Below are positions 1 through 14,302 of a stretch of DNA of 64,000 nucleotides, in pieces. The position numbers were made by a program, and so were the translations under genes. The DNA is taken from positions 12,363,725 to 12,427,724 of the forward strand of contig NC_136012.1 in assembly GCF_048128805.1 (NCBI RefSeq), in the 5' to 3' direction. The DNA is from Centroberyx gerrardi (lineage: Eukaryota; Chordata; Actinopteri; Beryciformes; Berycidae). Each line of letters starts with the position of its first letter. Within the stretch, counting starts at the first letter, position 1. The notes beneath the pieces were generated by a model that worked only from the letters and a program-made list of their open reading frames with translations, was not told the origin of the DNA and ran no database searches.

Positions 1-1234
1 CATCCTCTCATCTGCTTTAACTTTAACGCTGTAGAAGTGGACCGATCACTCAGGGTTTTGTTTTGTCTTTGAGTGGTGAAATGCTCCTTTAAACGCTTTA
101 GACATTGATAACCTCTGACCTCTAGAACGAACAGAAAGGAGGGAGGAAGGTCAAATTATGATACAGTTTGTACTCACTGTGTTGGTACACACATACCACC
201 TCTTGCTCACGTAAAACATGATCTCTCTCTCTCTCTCCCCCTCTCTCTCTCTCTCTGACGTACACACTGGTGCTGTCTTGGTGTGCTCATATGACATTTT
301 CACTGGTATGTCACAGATCTTACCAGCGCCATAGGAAGTCAAGGCTGAAACCTAACCTTCTATGTCATGTGTGTGCATGTGTTTATGTGTGTGTGTGTGT
401 GTGTGTGTTTGTCTGTGTCTGTGTCTGGGCACTTGTTACTATGTTTGTTTTTACACACAGATATGTGCTCAGCGCTCTCTCCTGGAAGGGGAATCTGAGC
501 AACTGCCACACACACACACACACACACATTTTGCCCCAGTCCCCTCTGCTCTCCAGTGCTGCTGTTTTTCCCATTAATTCCTCCAGTCAACCCAGCCCTA
601 CATCAGCTTGTCATCACCAGACTCCGTTCCCCCTCAAATCTGCCACTCAGGACCAATCATACGCCCCCATTTCAGTCACTGTGACGTCCGCTCCTTCAGC
701 CTTGGCGACCGACCTGTCGGCATACCGACGGCTCCCTTTTATGTCTCAAATAAAGGTAGAGCAGGCAGGGCCCGTGGTGACCCACATCCCATAATGCATA
801 TCCCTGCTAGAGGACACGCTGTAGAAATGTCCACTAAATACCCGGTGGCCATGTTGCAACGTAAAAGGATTTTAAAGGATTGTAAAGATCTTCGTCTTTG
901 TACAGCTCACTTCCTCCATCCTTCATGTATCCCTGTTCTGTCATATTTCATGCTGGACTCTTCGTCTCCTCTCATTTCCTAGTGCAGTATACATCTCATC
1001 CTCTGTCCCTCCCATTTTGTTCCCACTGTCTGTCCTCCTCATCCTGCCACTCCCTTATACATCCCCCCCCACCCCATCTCCAGCTTGTACCCCCCCCCCA
1101 ACCCCCGGGGATGCGCCCAGGCCAACGGCACAGAGGCCTCAGCTCCATGCTGCTGTTTATGGCTGTGGGGGCTGGAGCAGGGGAAGTGGAACCCACTAGG
1201 GAATATGGAGACTATTAATATAAATGCTTGGGGT

Positions 1235-1282
<48 letters not shown>

Positions 1283-1386
1283 CTTGTTGGAATCGGCATG
1301 TGTGTATGCATGTGTCTGGCATTTGAAAGTGTAAGGATGTTTGATGAGTAAAATTATTTAGATTTGAGGGGTTTTTTTTAGCTATT

Positions 1387-1734
1387 ACACTACCAGTCCA
1401 AGTTTGGACAAACACATTTTTCTTTATTTTTACTGTTTTCCACATTTTAGAAAGTAAGACATCAAAACTATGAGATAACACAAATGGAATTATTCAGTGA
1501 CCAAAAAAGTGTTAAATCAAAATCTTATATTTTAGATTCTTTAAAGCAGCGACCCTTTGCCTTGGCAAAGGCTTTGAAAAGAAATTCATACATAGGATCA
1601 ACTTCACTATTTGTATTTGTCTAAGAAACAAATTTCAAGCATTTAAGCATAAGCATTTAGATCAAAATGGCTTTAAGAGAATGAAAAACATAGTACATTC
1701 AATCAGGTGTGTCCAAACTTTTGACTGGTAGTGC
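1387..1734. mobile_element. MITE-like non-autonomous DNA transposon, ~350 bp
   Basis: The ends are inverted repeats: the left reads cactaccagtccaagtttgg and the right is the complement of cactaccagtcaaaagtttg. The interior (for example the stretch around 1455-1560 and 1590-1700) matches, from memory, a very abundant repeat of fish and other vertebrates. A TA precedes the left end; the right flank is CA, which fits a mutated TA target duplication as in Tc1/mariner relatives. No transposase is present. Confidence 0.75.
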
Positions 1735-2921
1735 ACTTTCATTCCAAAGTCATTAATAGTCTAGCTCCTGCTACAAAAAGGAGGGAAAGAGGGATGAAAG
1801 TGGGAGAGGTAGACATGAGGAGGAGGTGGAGGAGCATGATTGAAGTCTCTTTGAAAGGGCTGGCAGAGTCAGGAAGTGATTAGGCGGCTACAATAACTCC
1901 AATAATGACGATGGGGAAAACATGTCTGCAGCCACAACCAGTTAGCATCAGGACCGGTACCCAGTATGGTTCCTATTTCACCACAAGGCCAGCGGTGAGT
2001 GAGGGAGGATGGGCACTGGAAAAGAGGGAGAACGGGGGTGAAGTGTTACCTAGAGAATTGTTGCAGGGCATGGGGAAGCAAGTTGAAAGTGGGTTTTTTT
2101 TAGTCGAGGAGGCACAGGAGTAGAAGTTCTCACTGTGCATCCATGTATGATCAGTTATATCATCGTGTAAAGCAAGCCAGAACTCTCCTAAATTACCGGG
2201 CGGACGCTGACGTAAATCAGTGATGGAGGAGTAGTGATTCATGGTCTTGTAGCAGCGTGAGGCCTGTGAATCTAGGTCGACCCTCTCGCCGGCCGCATCA
2301 TCCCCCCGGTTCCTCCACAGCCCTCCTGCCGCTTTCACGACTCTAGCAGACCTCTCCATCAGCAGCAAGAAATCCTTTACCGTAACAGCGGAGGTGTCCG
2401 CCGCTTCAGCCCTTCAGCGCAAGGTCAGCGGAAGGTGGCTGGATCTCGGCCAGGCAGTGAGGAACGGGCTCCGGTGAACCTGAGCCTCGGCCTAACAGCA
2501 CGCCGGAGTGCCGGGACGACGAGAGCAATCGGTCTTAAGCGTGCCCGAAGTTCCCATTTTGTTCTGCATGGGTGGGAATCATACAGTACATTTAGTTCTG
2601 TGAGTGTCATGGGGTCTTTGTTGTCATTTTGTAATACTTTCTACCGTCTGAATGTGTGTTCACGCTGCACACCTGTGGAGGGCCAGATGGTCCTGACAGC
2701 ATGTCGCTCGTGGGACAGTGTGTTTGAACATCTGGAGCAACACACACACACACACACACACACACATTAGAACAGACTAGAGAGGTGGTGTCTGCTGTGC
2801 CAACTCACACACGCTCGATGCCAGCCGACACAGAACCACCAGCGGACTCGGTGAAATAGCAAGTGATGCACGGCTGCTCTCTACTCATTCCTACGTTGAA
2901 AGTGTGGTGAGTTTAATGTTC

Positions 2922-2945
2922 TGTGTGTGTGTGTGTGTGTGTGTG
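2922..2945 (+). repeat. (TG)12 tract abutting a splice acceptor
   Basis: Twelve TG units are followed by four T and CACAG directly before exon W1. UG repeats at this position are known TDP-43 and CELF binding sites. Confidence 0.85.
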
Positions 2946-2954
2946 TTTTCACAG

Positions 2955-2999
2955 GACCTCCAGGAAAACGTGGACGGATGGGAAGAAGAGGGGATCCCG
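2955..2999 (+). CDS. col23a1: col23a1 exon W1, start of first collagenous segment
   Basis: The 45-nt exon starts with the last two bases of a Gly codon and ends with the first base of another, so both borders are phase 1 and skipping would keep the frame. It encodes [14 protein letters not shown], a basic Gly-X-Y stretch equivalent to human GRRGKPGRRGDPG. The acceptor is unusual: instead of a pyrimidine tract it has (TG)12 at 2922-2945, then TTTT and CACAG. The donor is GTAAGT. Confidence 0.88.
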
Positions 3000-5900
3000 G
3001 TAAGTGACGCCCACCACCTGCTTTGTTTGTTTATATAAGGATTTATCCTTTTCCTCTTTTCCTGGAAGACCTAGACTTTACTTCTCTCTCTCTCTCTCTC
3101 TCTGCCTCTCTCTCTCTCACTCTCGCTTGCTCCCACCCTCAATCTCTTCCTCTGGGTGACAGGATAAGGTGGAGAGCTGGTGGAGTCAGTGAACCATGAG
3201 TCAGGCCGGTGGATGATGGGCTACAGTAGGCCCTTCTCCCTGTCCCTCCCTATTTGCGCAGACAGCGCTAACCTTGGCCATGTGGTTGCACTAACTTTGC
3301 CCATATGTCAGGCGCTCTCGCTGAGCAGTAGCAGCTGCAGTAATATAGGCCTAATGAGATTCTCCCTTGCCAACATCACTACCCACCGTTATTGTGTTGC
3401 TTTTTCTTTCCATCCAGACCACAAAAAACACTCATTGGGAACCAAAACAGAGCTCAGACCTGCTTGTTATTGTTAACCCTTACACAAAAAGTTACACAAA
3501 GCGTTGCAGCGCACAAGCTGTTAGCCCGAGACTCCTTCTGACTGGGCTGATGTTCTAGGCGTTTGACTCATTTTTCTTTTTAAATGTTTTTTATTAAGTG
3601 TTGACTCCGCCGTGTTGCGGTGCGACAATATTAGACGATACTATCAAAGACTGTGGTTGTTCTGCAGGATATGCGTAAGGGAAAACCTCCTTCTGGTTGT
3701 GATTCATGGTTGTGATTCACGGTTGTGGAGGTTTAGGAGATGAGATTTCTTCCTCTGAAGATGTTGACTAAGTGAAGGATCATCGGTAACCTTTACGAGA
3801 AACAGAGGGTCTTATTGCTCTACTAGACACACCTAGATCCCTTCTTGAGAGTTAATCTCTCAGCTCCTAAAGGAGAACAGTGCCTTTAAAGTGAATTTCA
3901 GGGCTGTTGTATTTGCTTGATTTATTTGAAGTAGAATAATGCTGCTGTCATGTCAAACCCTCGTAACTCTAATTTTGGTGATGTTCATGTTTTAACTTCA
4001 GTTGAAGGATTACATGCTCCTCTCTGGGATGAGACAGATTCTGCCAGCCTTGGGTTTATGGAACCCTTTCAAAACCCTCTGGATAAACTCAAAAATGCAC
4101 GGTGGTCGAACTAAAAACAAGTCGGTATTTATTAGTTCCTGCAGCAGAAAGATGGTGTATCCAAAAGAATTGCTACACCATGAATCACAAAGGAGAAAGA
4201 AAACCCGCACGCTAATGAAGCTCCGTTAGTGTTTATCTATAGCAGCGTTTTGACCACGACAGCAGCGATAGCTTAAGGTGGTGCAGGTTATACAGCTTGA
4301 CATGCCTTCGCGTGACCCAAAGTCCCTCTATTTTTGATTCCCACAAATCCCCACGCACTATCATGTTCCTTCGTTTCTCTCCTTGTCCCCCTATCTTCCC
4401 TGCTGCCCGACCACCACTTGATCAGCATAGATTGGAGCTGAAAAAACCCTCTCAGCTCTCCGTTCCCATCAGGCGATCATCAAGACAGCTAAATGACAAT
4501 GTTTTGCATCAGGGCCCTAAGTCTTTCCAGCCGCCTGGTGTTTGCAGGAGGAGTGGGATCAAAGGAGGGCCCGGCGTTTGGGTTTCGGCCGAGATGGGAC
4601 GCTCATTGGCTGCTCGCTGTCGTCCCAGGGTCTGCGCCTGGACGGGCGGTGTGGTTCTGTTTAGGTTCTCGCTCTCTTGTTGTTTAGCTTTGCGCCCTAA
4701 CGATGCAGCCTGGCTCATAGTGCGGGGGTGGCATGGAGCGGCTGTTGCGCCACGCTCTGTTTGGCTGATGACTCCGGGACAACTTGTAACAGCACCGGAG
4801 GAGGTTTCCCAGTTCTCCCAGAAGAAAAACAACAGATGAGAGTCGAGAAGGAGGAACAGAAACACAGACCTCAGTAATAGGAAACAGGGCAGAGGGGATG
4901 GAGTAGAATAGTAGAATCTCAGCGTCAGTCGGAGCTCTCACCATCGCCGTCTCTCCTGCTCAGGCTCTCGCTTGTTTTCCCTTTCTCCCCTCTTTGCTTC
5001 TCTCTTTCACTCTCGTCTTCTCTCACTCCCACTTTCCCTTCTCATTCCTACTTTCTCTTTCTCTCCCTCTCTCTCTTTGTCTCCACACACACACACACAC
5101 ACACCACCTGTCTCAAGCGCAATGGTTGAGACCGGTCTTACTGCGCGTCTCCCTGGCCAGCGTGTGTTTGTTTACCTAACTGTCTGGGCTCAGGAGGTCC
5201 TTGTCGCGGCGTCTAGACACCGCTAAACTTGATTGACTCGGTTTCCGTGCCTCATAAACCCCAACGCCTCTCTCTTCATCTCCTCGCACCTTCCTCCCCA
5301 CCACCTTCATCTTTTCCTCTCTTTTTTTTTATCCCCCCCCCCCTCCTCCTCTTGTCTCACAGCTGCCCTCCTCTTGCATCAAACAGTGAACTTCAAGGCT
5401 CACATGGATTCTGGTCACATCAGCAGGGTTTTCTGTGTGTTTAAATAGTAACAATACACCACAAATATCCCACTATTCCCCAAGAGGAGTCTGTTTCCAA
5501 TCTGGCGGAGTCTATATAGATGTGTAGTATTGCGTCCGTGCTGATGAGCTATTTTGTGCTAGAGCTGCGTTGGCGGCATGTTGCCAGATCTTGCCATGGG
5601 CTGTGATTGCGTTAACAGTTGTAAAGGAGCGTCATGATTGGTTTAGAATCAGATAAACACAATCCAACCGCAAGCAGAAAAGCTCTTAATAGCAAAGTGA
5701 TATATTCTCTACAGAGGGGATTGGATGGTTGATTAGTGCCCGCAGCTTTTCATTATTCAATAATCCACATTGTGCATTTAGGAGAATGTTTTGTAAGGAC
5801 GTTTCGTAGAAACCAAGACCGCGAACAACGAGAGGAGCCCAAGGAGATCATTTCCCTTTGATCATTACTGTTGCTTTTGGTTAAACAAAGCATGAAAAGC

Positions 5901-6663
5901 AGAATGTACTTTTTGCTGCCGAAGCTCAACATCAGAGCATTTCAATCAGATCTGAAAGATTGCCCCAGAGAAATCACTGAAACATCTTTTTTTTTTATGC
6001 TTTAGAGGGACGCAGTCTGCCAGCGCATTCTCTACTGTTCCACTCCCTGTTTCTCCTCCATCTAATATAGCCATATCTCTCAGAAAGCAGTCCTGACATG
6101 ACTTCATACCCTAATGCAAAACATGACCCGTTATCCACAAGTCGACCCAGAAGTCGATCTGTTTATCGTAATGGGTTCACCGCAAACTCCATTGGCAGCG
6201 GCCCTAATGAGCTTGTTCTGTACCATATTTAGATGGTTAATTACAGCCATCATCTGACAGACCACATCGCATGTACAGTTTTTTGGGTTTTTTTGTGTGT
6301 TCCAGTGTTCTTAGGAATTGATTGCTGTGCAAACCAGAACTTGCTATAACTCACACATGCTGTAATTCATGTATAGAACTTACTTTCTAATGTCTGATTT
6401 CTCTTTTTGTGTTGCAGGACCTCCTGTAAGTACAATCTCTTCCCATCCAGGTAGTATTAAAATCAGCTAGTAAGCTATTAGACTCGCTGCTTTCATCTGA
6501 CATTTCACAAGCATGGTCTGTGTTTGTGTAACAGGTAAAAGAATGAGACGTGCGCACACACACACACATACACACACACACACACACACACCATCCTTCA
6601 CTGCTCAAGTTTCTATATTTAAACAATTGGAACCAAGAAGCAGTAAAGCATGTTCACACATGT

Positions 6664-6709
<46 letters not shown>

Positions 6710-6754
6710 GCACCCACAGATCATGCCAATAAATGGACCACCTAGGGAAGGATA

Positions 6755-6787
<33 letters not shown>

Positions 6788-6908
6788 CTGTGTGTGTTTG
6801 TTTGTGTGTGTTCCACAGTGATGCTCAGGGAGCAGTGACTGCTGAGTTATTCTCCTCTGTGGGGCTATAACTCCTACTGACACTCACACACACACACACA
6901 CCTGAACT

Positions 6909-6971
<63 letters not shown>

Positions 6972-9033
6972 ATATGCACTAACCGGAGACTGCTGCTGCC
7001 TTCTGGTTTGGGATTTTGGAATTTGAATTTTAAATGTCACATATTTATCCAAGCGAGATTAGCTGCACAGACTCTGTTCAGTGTTGACTCAATGGAAACT
7101 GACTCATTAATTCCAGCTTCAATGTTAAAATGTATTAACTCCATGTAGAACAAATCAGCCAACTGGAAAAAGAAATCTTTCATAAAAATCAATAAAAACA
7201 CAAGCATTATATTAAAGCATTATGTTCAGTATCAGCACATGCTCCATCCAGAATAAGGTCATGTGATGATCAGAAGTGTGTTGACGTACTGACTGTTGTG
7301 TGCAGTTGTTGGTTTCTGCTCTAACCTGTCTTAAGCTGTATGCTTTAATCTCTAACCTCACCAGGGCAAGGCTGGACGGGATGGATACCCGGTAAATTTG
7401 ATTTGTTTATTCACCCTGTCACTCTCAAATTCACCCAATCATGTCTCTGTTCTCCCTTCACACAGTTTTCTCTATTGTTTACAGCAGCTATATTAAGCCT
7501 TTATCTGTTTTTCTTCTTCTCCCTGCTCTTTCTTGAGGCATTATCCGCCTTTCCTCATCCTCACCCCTTGCCTTGCCTCTCCATGTGAACCTCAGTGAAT
7601 GTTTCTTCACCAATGATCTATGTATCCTGCCCCATGACTAAAAAGTTGAATTAAGTGACTCAAACACAAACACATGCATATGCGCACACAAACAAATAAA
7701 CAACACACACACACAGACCAGAGTGGTTAGTTGAGATTAATTGGAGCGCCACCTCGGTCGCCTCCCGCTGGCGTGACTCATGTTGATGACATCACAGCAG
7801 CTGGAGTGTGGATGGGCGGCGGCAGGCGGCTCAGACCAGAGGCAGCCATGTAGTGTTGGAAGACTACAACTTTTTAGCGGAGATCAAAGATGTGGCAGCG
7901 CTACTTGGCACCAGAAGTGTCCACAGCAGAAAGCAATCGGCAGGTGCTGTTTGGAATGGGTACAACGAGAATGTATTAGAAACCATAGAGAGGCTGAGGC
8001 TCTCTGCTGTGATAGCAAAAAGCCTTTTATTTAACAGTGGCAATCTGAGAAGTTAAAAAAAGATCGATGCATTTCAGCTCAAACGGGACATGTCAGGGTG
8101 GTGTCAATGCAGGAGATAAGCTTTTTTTATACAGACAGTGGTTTGAACCTTAAGAAAAAAGAGAGAAAAAATTAAAATTGAAACATTTAGTACCCATGTA
8201 GGAAAATAAACATGAAGAAAGGCAAATGTACAGGGTCTTGCAAGAATGTTATCAGTAAACATAACTCACAGGAGGGCCGAACCATTCACTGATAATGTGA
8301 AACATCAATCCACCAATATAAATCAAGGCTTTTAGCTTTTGAAACTCTGAATATAGAACTGTATACATCTGTAACTACTGAATATCAAGTGAATCACTGG
8401 TGATTGTCACCAGTGAGGCATAGAACAAGATTGAGAACCAGTTGCTGTGTGTTAACCAGAGATCTAGTGGCCTCTAGTGGCGGCTTGGGGAACTGAGTCT
8501 CTCCACACTGCTGAGATGAAAGGGCCGAGTATGGCCATGGCCCCGCAGCCTCTTCCTCTCTGCTGCTGATTCCTGCTTTAGTCATAGTCTAATTCTAGAC
8601 TGCGATTACACACACAAGCGCACCATTCAAGAGCTCGGGGTGTATATCCAGGCGGGGCGTGCTGGATTGGATTTCTGCATCGTGTTGCAGTACATGGGGA
8701 ACTAATACGGGGCAGCATTAGCGTGTGCAGGGTCCATGTGTGAGCGCGTTTCGCTCCGGGCCTCTGACGCTCCTGTCCGGTGATCGTGCGACCCCGCTGT
8801 CTGGTTGCCACGGCTACCCACGGTAGTCGCTGGGTGTTGTGTTCCGCGGCGTCTCGTTGTGTCATTAGGAATGTTGTCCCACTGGGAATGTTGGGAAGTG
8901 CGTTCCCCATGGGGCTCTCTCCCAGTCAGATTCCCAGTCTGCCTGGCACTGCACAGCCCTCCTGACGGGAAATGCCTGCTGCTAATTACACACAGGTGGA
9001 CCGAGTGCACTGGGAATTGTGTGTTTCCATGGG

Positions 9034-9077
<44 letters not shown>

Positions 9078-9596
9078 TGTGCTCACGCATGTATGTTTTT
9101 GTTCGCCTGTGAGTCCATTCTTCCTTTTTTTGTGTGTGTGTTTCTGTGAGTTTTGTCACTGTCTTTGTTTCTAGTCCCAAAATTTTGGCACATTTTAGGG
9201 TTTGGATTTGTTGTGGTGCTTTGTCGCACTAAAGCATCTGCTTAATTAAGTGATCCAGTGTAGCTTTAAAGCCATATAATCTGTCCCAGTCCACTTAGCA
9301 TAACAAAATCAATCCTATTAGTTACATAATTACATAAATGAAACAATATTACAGCTTCAAGGCCTCCATTTGCTAAGTGTAAGAGACAGCTCCCTATTAT
9401 GGTGTGTATGGTGTGGGTATGAGCTGAGGTTGACTTGGAAAGCTCTGTGTATGGAGTTACAGTGAAACAACACTAGATTAATCTTACTGGCCATTAACAT
9501 AGACAGCAAACCATTTGATTTAGCAGCAGCGGAGATGATCACATTTCCAACATTAGAGTTTAAGATGTGGCACTCTTTGTGTTGGATAACCCTTTT

Positions 9597-9645
<49 letters not shown>

Positions 9646-10429
9646 ATATGTGCAGATGTGCGTGCATGTGTGTGAACTCCATCCAACCACCCATCCTTTA
9701 TGTACAGCTCTGTAACGAAGGCCAGAAATGTGGAAGTCGTGAGAAGTGTGTGTGTGTGTGTGTCTGTGTCTGTGTCTTTGTGTGTGTGCTCTCGCACGCA
9801 CATGTATGTAACCAGTCACACCAATGACTTCTCACCCAACTTATATCAGTTCAAATGAACCCCTCATATGGAGAGGGCATGCGCGCATCAGCACAAATGA
9901 GTGGAGGCAGTTTCCGGAAAGCACCGTGGTGCTGACTCTGCTGTGCCAGCGACTTGTGCCAACAACATTTCATTCTCTTTTCCTCCATTGTGCAAACAAA
10001 CAGCTAGATCCTTTTCCAGCACATGACTTTTTTTCTTGCCCTCTCTCACCCTTAACACGTTTCTCTGACTTGAATTTGAAACTTTGGCCAATCTTCAATC
10101 CTAAGCAGCCAGGAGTCTTAACATAAATGTGTAGCTGCATGCAAACATCTTAACACAAAGTTCACAGGTATGAACATAACAGTTTATTGATGCTCTTGCA
10201 TGCTGCAGTAAGCTGCGTGTGTCTGTGTGTGCACGCACATGTGCATGTGTGTCTCTGTGTGTGTGCACGTGCACTGCACTTTATTCAGGTGGTGTACACA
10301 TGTCTCACAGGCGTTAAGTTCATCACGCTAATGCATGCAGCAGTCCAGTTGCTGTGAAGCATTAGTAATATGATAAACAGAGTTAATGACATGTCGTGTG
10401 GGTGTATCCCAAACATAACACTGTGATAA

Positions 10430-10473
<44 letters not shown>

Positions 10474-12583
10474 ACGTGTTTGTGCACACATGTATGTTTT
10501 TGCTCCTCATATAACCCCTGTCACTTCTTCCTCTCATAAATCATAGCCCAGGGGTTTGAGTTTCAGAAAAGAGGTTTCCCTCTGTCAAACAATCACACTC
10601 TGAAAGACTGACAGAACAGTGCAGAGGGGTAAACATGCACCTACACACACCCACACACACACACACACATACACTCATTTACATGCACAGTCACCAGCGT
10701 GCCCGGCCACTGCTGTGTTTATATGCGAGTGCCAGTCTGTGACAGACAGCGGACCTCACTCAGCAGAAACAGGCCAAGGCCTCCATTGTTCAGCCTTCCA
10801 GGCCACTGAGCGCAGATTAAAGCCAGACAGTCACCCAACAACATGTCAGTGATTTTCTGTCCCAAACACACAGCACTCTGGTATGCTTTATTGTGCTCTT
10901 CGGTTCTGGATGCCGCCACTATCAAAGCAAAGGCCTTTTTTTTTTTTTCTGTAAAGAAGCAAATGTCATGTATCACAAATAATGCCCATATATCGCAGAC
11001 ATAGAGCAGGCCAATAAAAGGCTTCCCCATGAGAGTGGCTGGGGAGGAGGAGGGATAGAAAGAAGGAGGAGGGAAAAGATAATGATATCAAAAGATGCAA
11101 GAGAAGGAGAGAAAATGTTAGAGAGATAGGGAAAGAACGGATTAAAAACAACAGAGCGCTCCATCTCACACACTCACCTTCTCCCTCAATTCCCCTTTTG
11201 ACGTCACACTATCAATTAAGCTCAATTAAGGCTAAAGTGTGTGACGCATTACCATGTGTGTTCTGGCTGAGAAGTCTGCTCCGGCCTGCACTGATTTGCA
11301 GACACCAACTTTTCACACTGCATCCCCAACAATTACACCCAACTGGATAATTATGAGTCTGCACAATAGGGAGTACCATAAAGACACAGTAAAGACCCCT
11401 GCCTCTCTGTGTGACTGAGATGAAGAGGCACACACACACACATGCACAAGCATATAGACACAGACATATGCCCCCCCAACTGGCCAAGTTATTTTCCAGA
11501 AATGTGTTTAAAAGCCATCTAATTGGTGGGAATGCAGAGTCTACTCCCAGAATCCTTTTATGATTACTATCTGCTGAAGGGACGGAGCAAGACAAGATGG
11601 CGATGGAGACTAGAAATACACACAAAGAGCCACAAGCATAAAAAGGCATTATTTCATTTTCCCCCCACATTCACTTGAGGTTTTGGTGGTAATCTTAGGC
11701 CTATTTTCTCACTTTTTCTTACATTAATCTCCCCGTTTTTCTCCTCTCTGCCCCTCCATCCTTCCAGTCTCTCTTCGTCTGTGGCCCGCTCCATTTGCGG
11801 TATGAGATGAAGAGATTTTGGCAGCGAGATGCCAGGCTTTTTGTTCAGTCTTTGCTATTTTTATTTGAATTCCAGCTTCTTTTTTTTTTCCCCCCGCCTT
11901 GCAGTCTGTTGTGTCGGTTTGTACCACACAGGAGGTGCAACAATGCAGAGAGGGAAAAGTATAGAACATATTATGGCCAACACATCAAACTCCCATTCCC
12001 CTGGCTCCTTTGTTCCACATATTCTTGATATATTATAGCCCATTTTGCCCCATTGGCGCCATTAAGAGTCACCTTTGACCCCTGCACTGATTGAAGTAAA
12101 GCTCGTATTTTTTTATAGTGTCTTCATATCAGTCGTATCCACTTCAAGAGCTTTCTGGACTGCTGTATTGTCAGTTGAATTATTACTCCTGCTATATTCG
12201 TTAGGGGCTCTTCTCCTTTTCCATATTGGATCTCAGTAATGTTTAAGGTCATAGAGGGTACATACACTACTACTGCGAGCCGTCAGCTGCCAGACATTAG
12301 ATACAGGGTTTTTATTGTTGAGAGTAAACTCACTCTCACAGGCAGACATGAAAACGCGGAGACACACGCGCACACACACCTTCACAAAGAGAGACGCACA
12401 CCCGTGATACATGCAGTTCACAGGCCACTGTGAGGCTTGTTAGCAGTCATAAATCAGTCTGTTTTTGGTCTGGTTGGGAGTCTGCAGCCGATGACCTCAC
12501 TGCATGCACCTCGCCGACTCATCCTGACGAGTCTTCGGGGAGCCAGGGCCCGCTAAACGCTCCCAGATGCACAGATATCACCC

Positions 12584-12614
<31 letters not shown>

Positions 12615-14092
12615 CGACACAGAGACGTGGACACCCAGAAAAACTCATCCAGGCATTTGCATACTGAGGCACATGCAGTTTCTCACACACACTCACACAC
12701 TCTCCCACATGCATCCACAGGCAGACGCACAGGGTGGTGCATTTAATGGAGTGATGAAACTCCGGTCCGTCCTGTAAGTTTGGCTTAAGTGCCCCAGTAG
12801 CATCCAGTGAAGGAAATATGGAGCATTACGCCCTGAATTTCCACACTCTGCTTCGGTGTGAGCATGCTGTAAACACACAGCTCAGACTCTTTCCCTTGCA
12901 TCACTACCCTTTCACAGCAGACGCACACCGACACCGATGGTCGGCTGTAGAGCAACTGTGAGTGTGGGTGTGAGTTGAAAAAATCGAAATCACAATATGA
13001 ACTTATGCAATTTCCAAATCGCAGAGGCTGCAATAAATTGCTTAGGAGAGGAGTGGTATTTTACTAATCTTTGGTCCATGAATCAATATTGGTGAAAACC
13101 TTTCATCATACTCAAACTTAGTAAATCCTGCACACTAAACTTGTGATGCAATTGCAATATTCTGTCAAATAATCGCAGTTTGATTTTTTGTCAATATCTT
13201 TCAGCCCTAGTTGGCTGTATCTTCTCAACTGGGCTTCAGTCAATGATGTTGAAATCATTGCTCTCCGTTAGGTCCCAGCCATTTGCTCTGCTCCTGTCCC
13301 AGCCAGCTGCTGATGAATCCACAAGGGGCGTGTAATCAAAAAGACATTGTGAGCCTCAAAGGCTTTTCTCCCTCTCCTTTATAAGCCTGTTTTATACGGA
13401 TTACCCGCTGATGTGTCTGAATGGGGGAAGAGTTACAGCCTCGCTGTCCCGTTACGAGACCGAAGGGAGGCACCCGCCAGACGGCACGCGGTCACATTGG
13501 CTCATAACGGGAGCCGCTCCAAAGTATCGCCTTATCTCATCCCTCCTCCTCACATCTCCTCTGTCCATCCATCAAAGCAGGCGGCGACGACACAGTGGCA
13601 GGCTTTCATTGTGGGACCTCAGGCCAGATCGCGGCCCCTGGGCCTGGTAAAGCAGGGAGATGAAGAGAGAGGGCCTAACGTGTCCCACTGTAAGCTTTCC
13701 AGGGCCCGAGATGAGGATCGCTGGTTCGCGGCTCCTCAAGATGTTTTCCCCCACGACTCGAGGGATCCTATAAAAACTGTTAGCTTAACATGGAGTATGG
13801 TCGTTAAGGAGGAGGTCAACATTAGTCTTTACCACATGCATCACATTTAAGTGTTTTAGGAAAGTTTGGTCCCAAGGCCAACTGTTGCTTTATGTTTAAG
13901 ATACGCTAAGTATGAATTTAAAGGTTCGTGCTTTTGAACTGAGTGTTGCTTTTCAGAAGAGGTTCAATGACTGTGAGGTTGTTTGTGCCGAAAAAAAACA
14001 AAGTGGACAGCTCCAACTGCTGTTTCAGCACTTGGGTGAGAGTGGACAGAGACTTAAAACGTACTCAATTACCCTTCGTCGTATCTCTCCAC

Positions 14093-14129
<37 letters not shown>

Positions 14130-14269
14130 ACACAAAGTGGAAGTGGGGGCAGATTAATGCAGCTGGACCAGATCCACCCACAGCATATAATGTTGGACAC
14201 TATACTCTAAATCACAGAATAATTATAAACTACAACCACCTGGAAATGTATTACTTTCAGTCTTATGTG

Positions 14270-14302
<33 letters not shown>

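Larger units (their letters stand above)
1..2954 (+). other. col23a1 intron upstream of the first exon in the window
   Basis: No coding exon could be supported here. The N-terminal col23a1 exon (cytosolic part, membrane anchor, furin region) is missing and is inferred to lie upstream of the window. The stretch holds (CT)n at 221-256, (GT)n at 387-408 and 1236-1275, (CA)n at 507-528 and 2740-2766, a poly-C patch near 1061-1108, and one MITE listed separately. Open frames in it are driven by the microsatellites. Confidence 0.6.

Noticed and set aside
270-794. 174-codon open frame
   Set aside because: It runs through GT and CA repeats, giving Cys-Val and His-Thr strings; no splice or domain support.
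4297-4865. Overlapping 180- and 118-codon frames on opposite strands
   Set aside because: Both lie in a col23a1 intron, overlap each other and have no recognisable domain or splice context.
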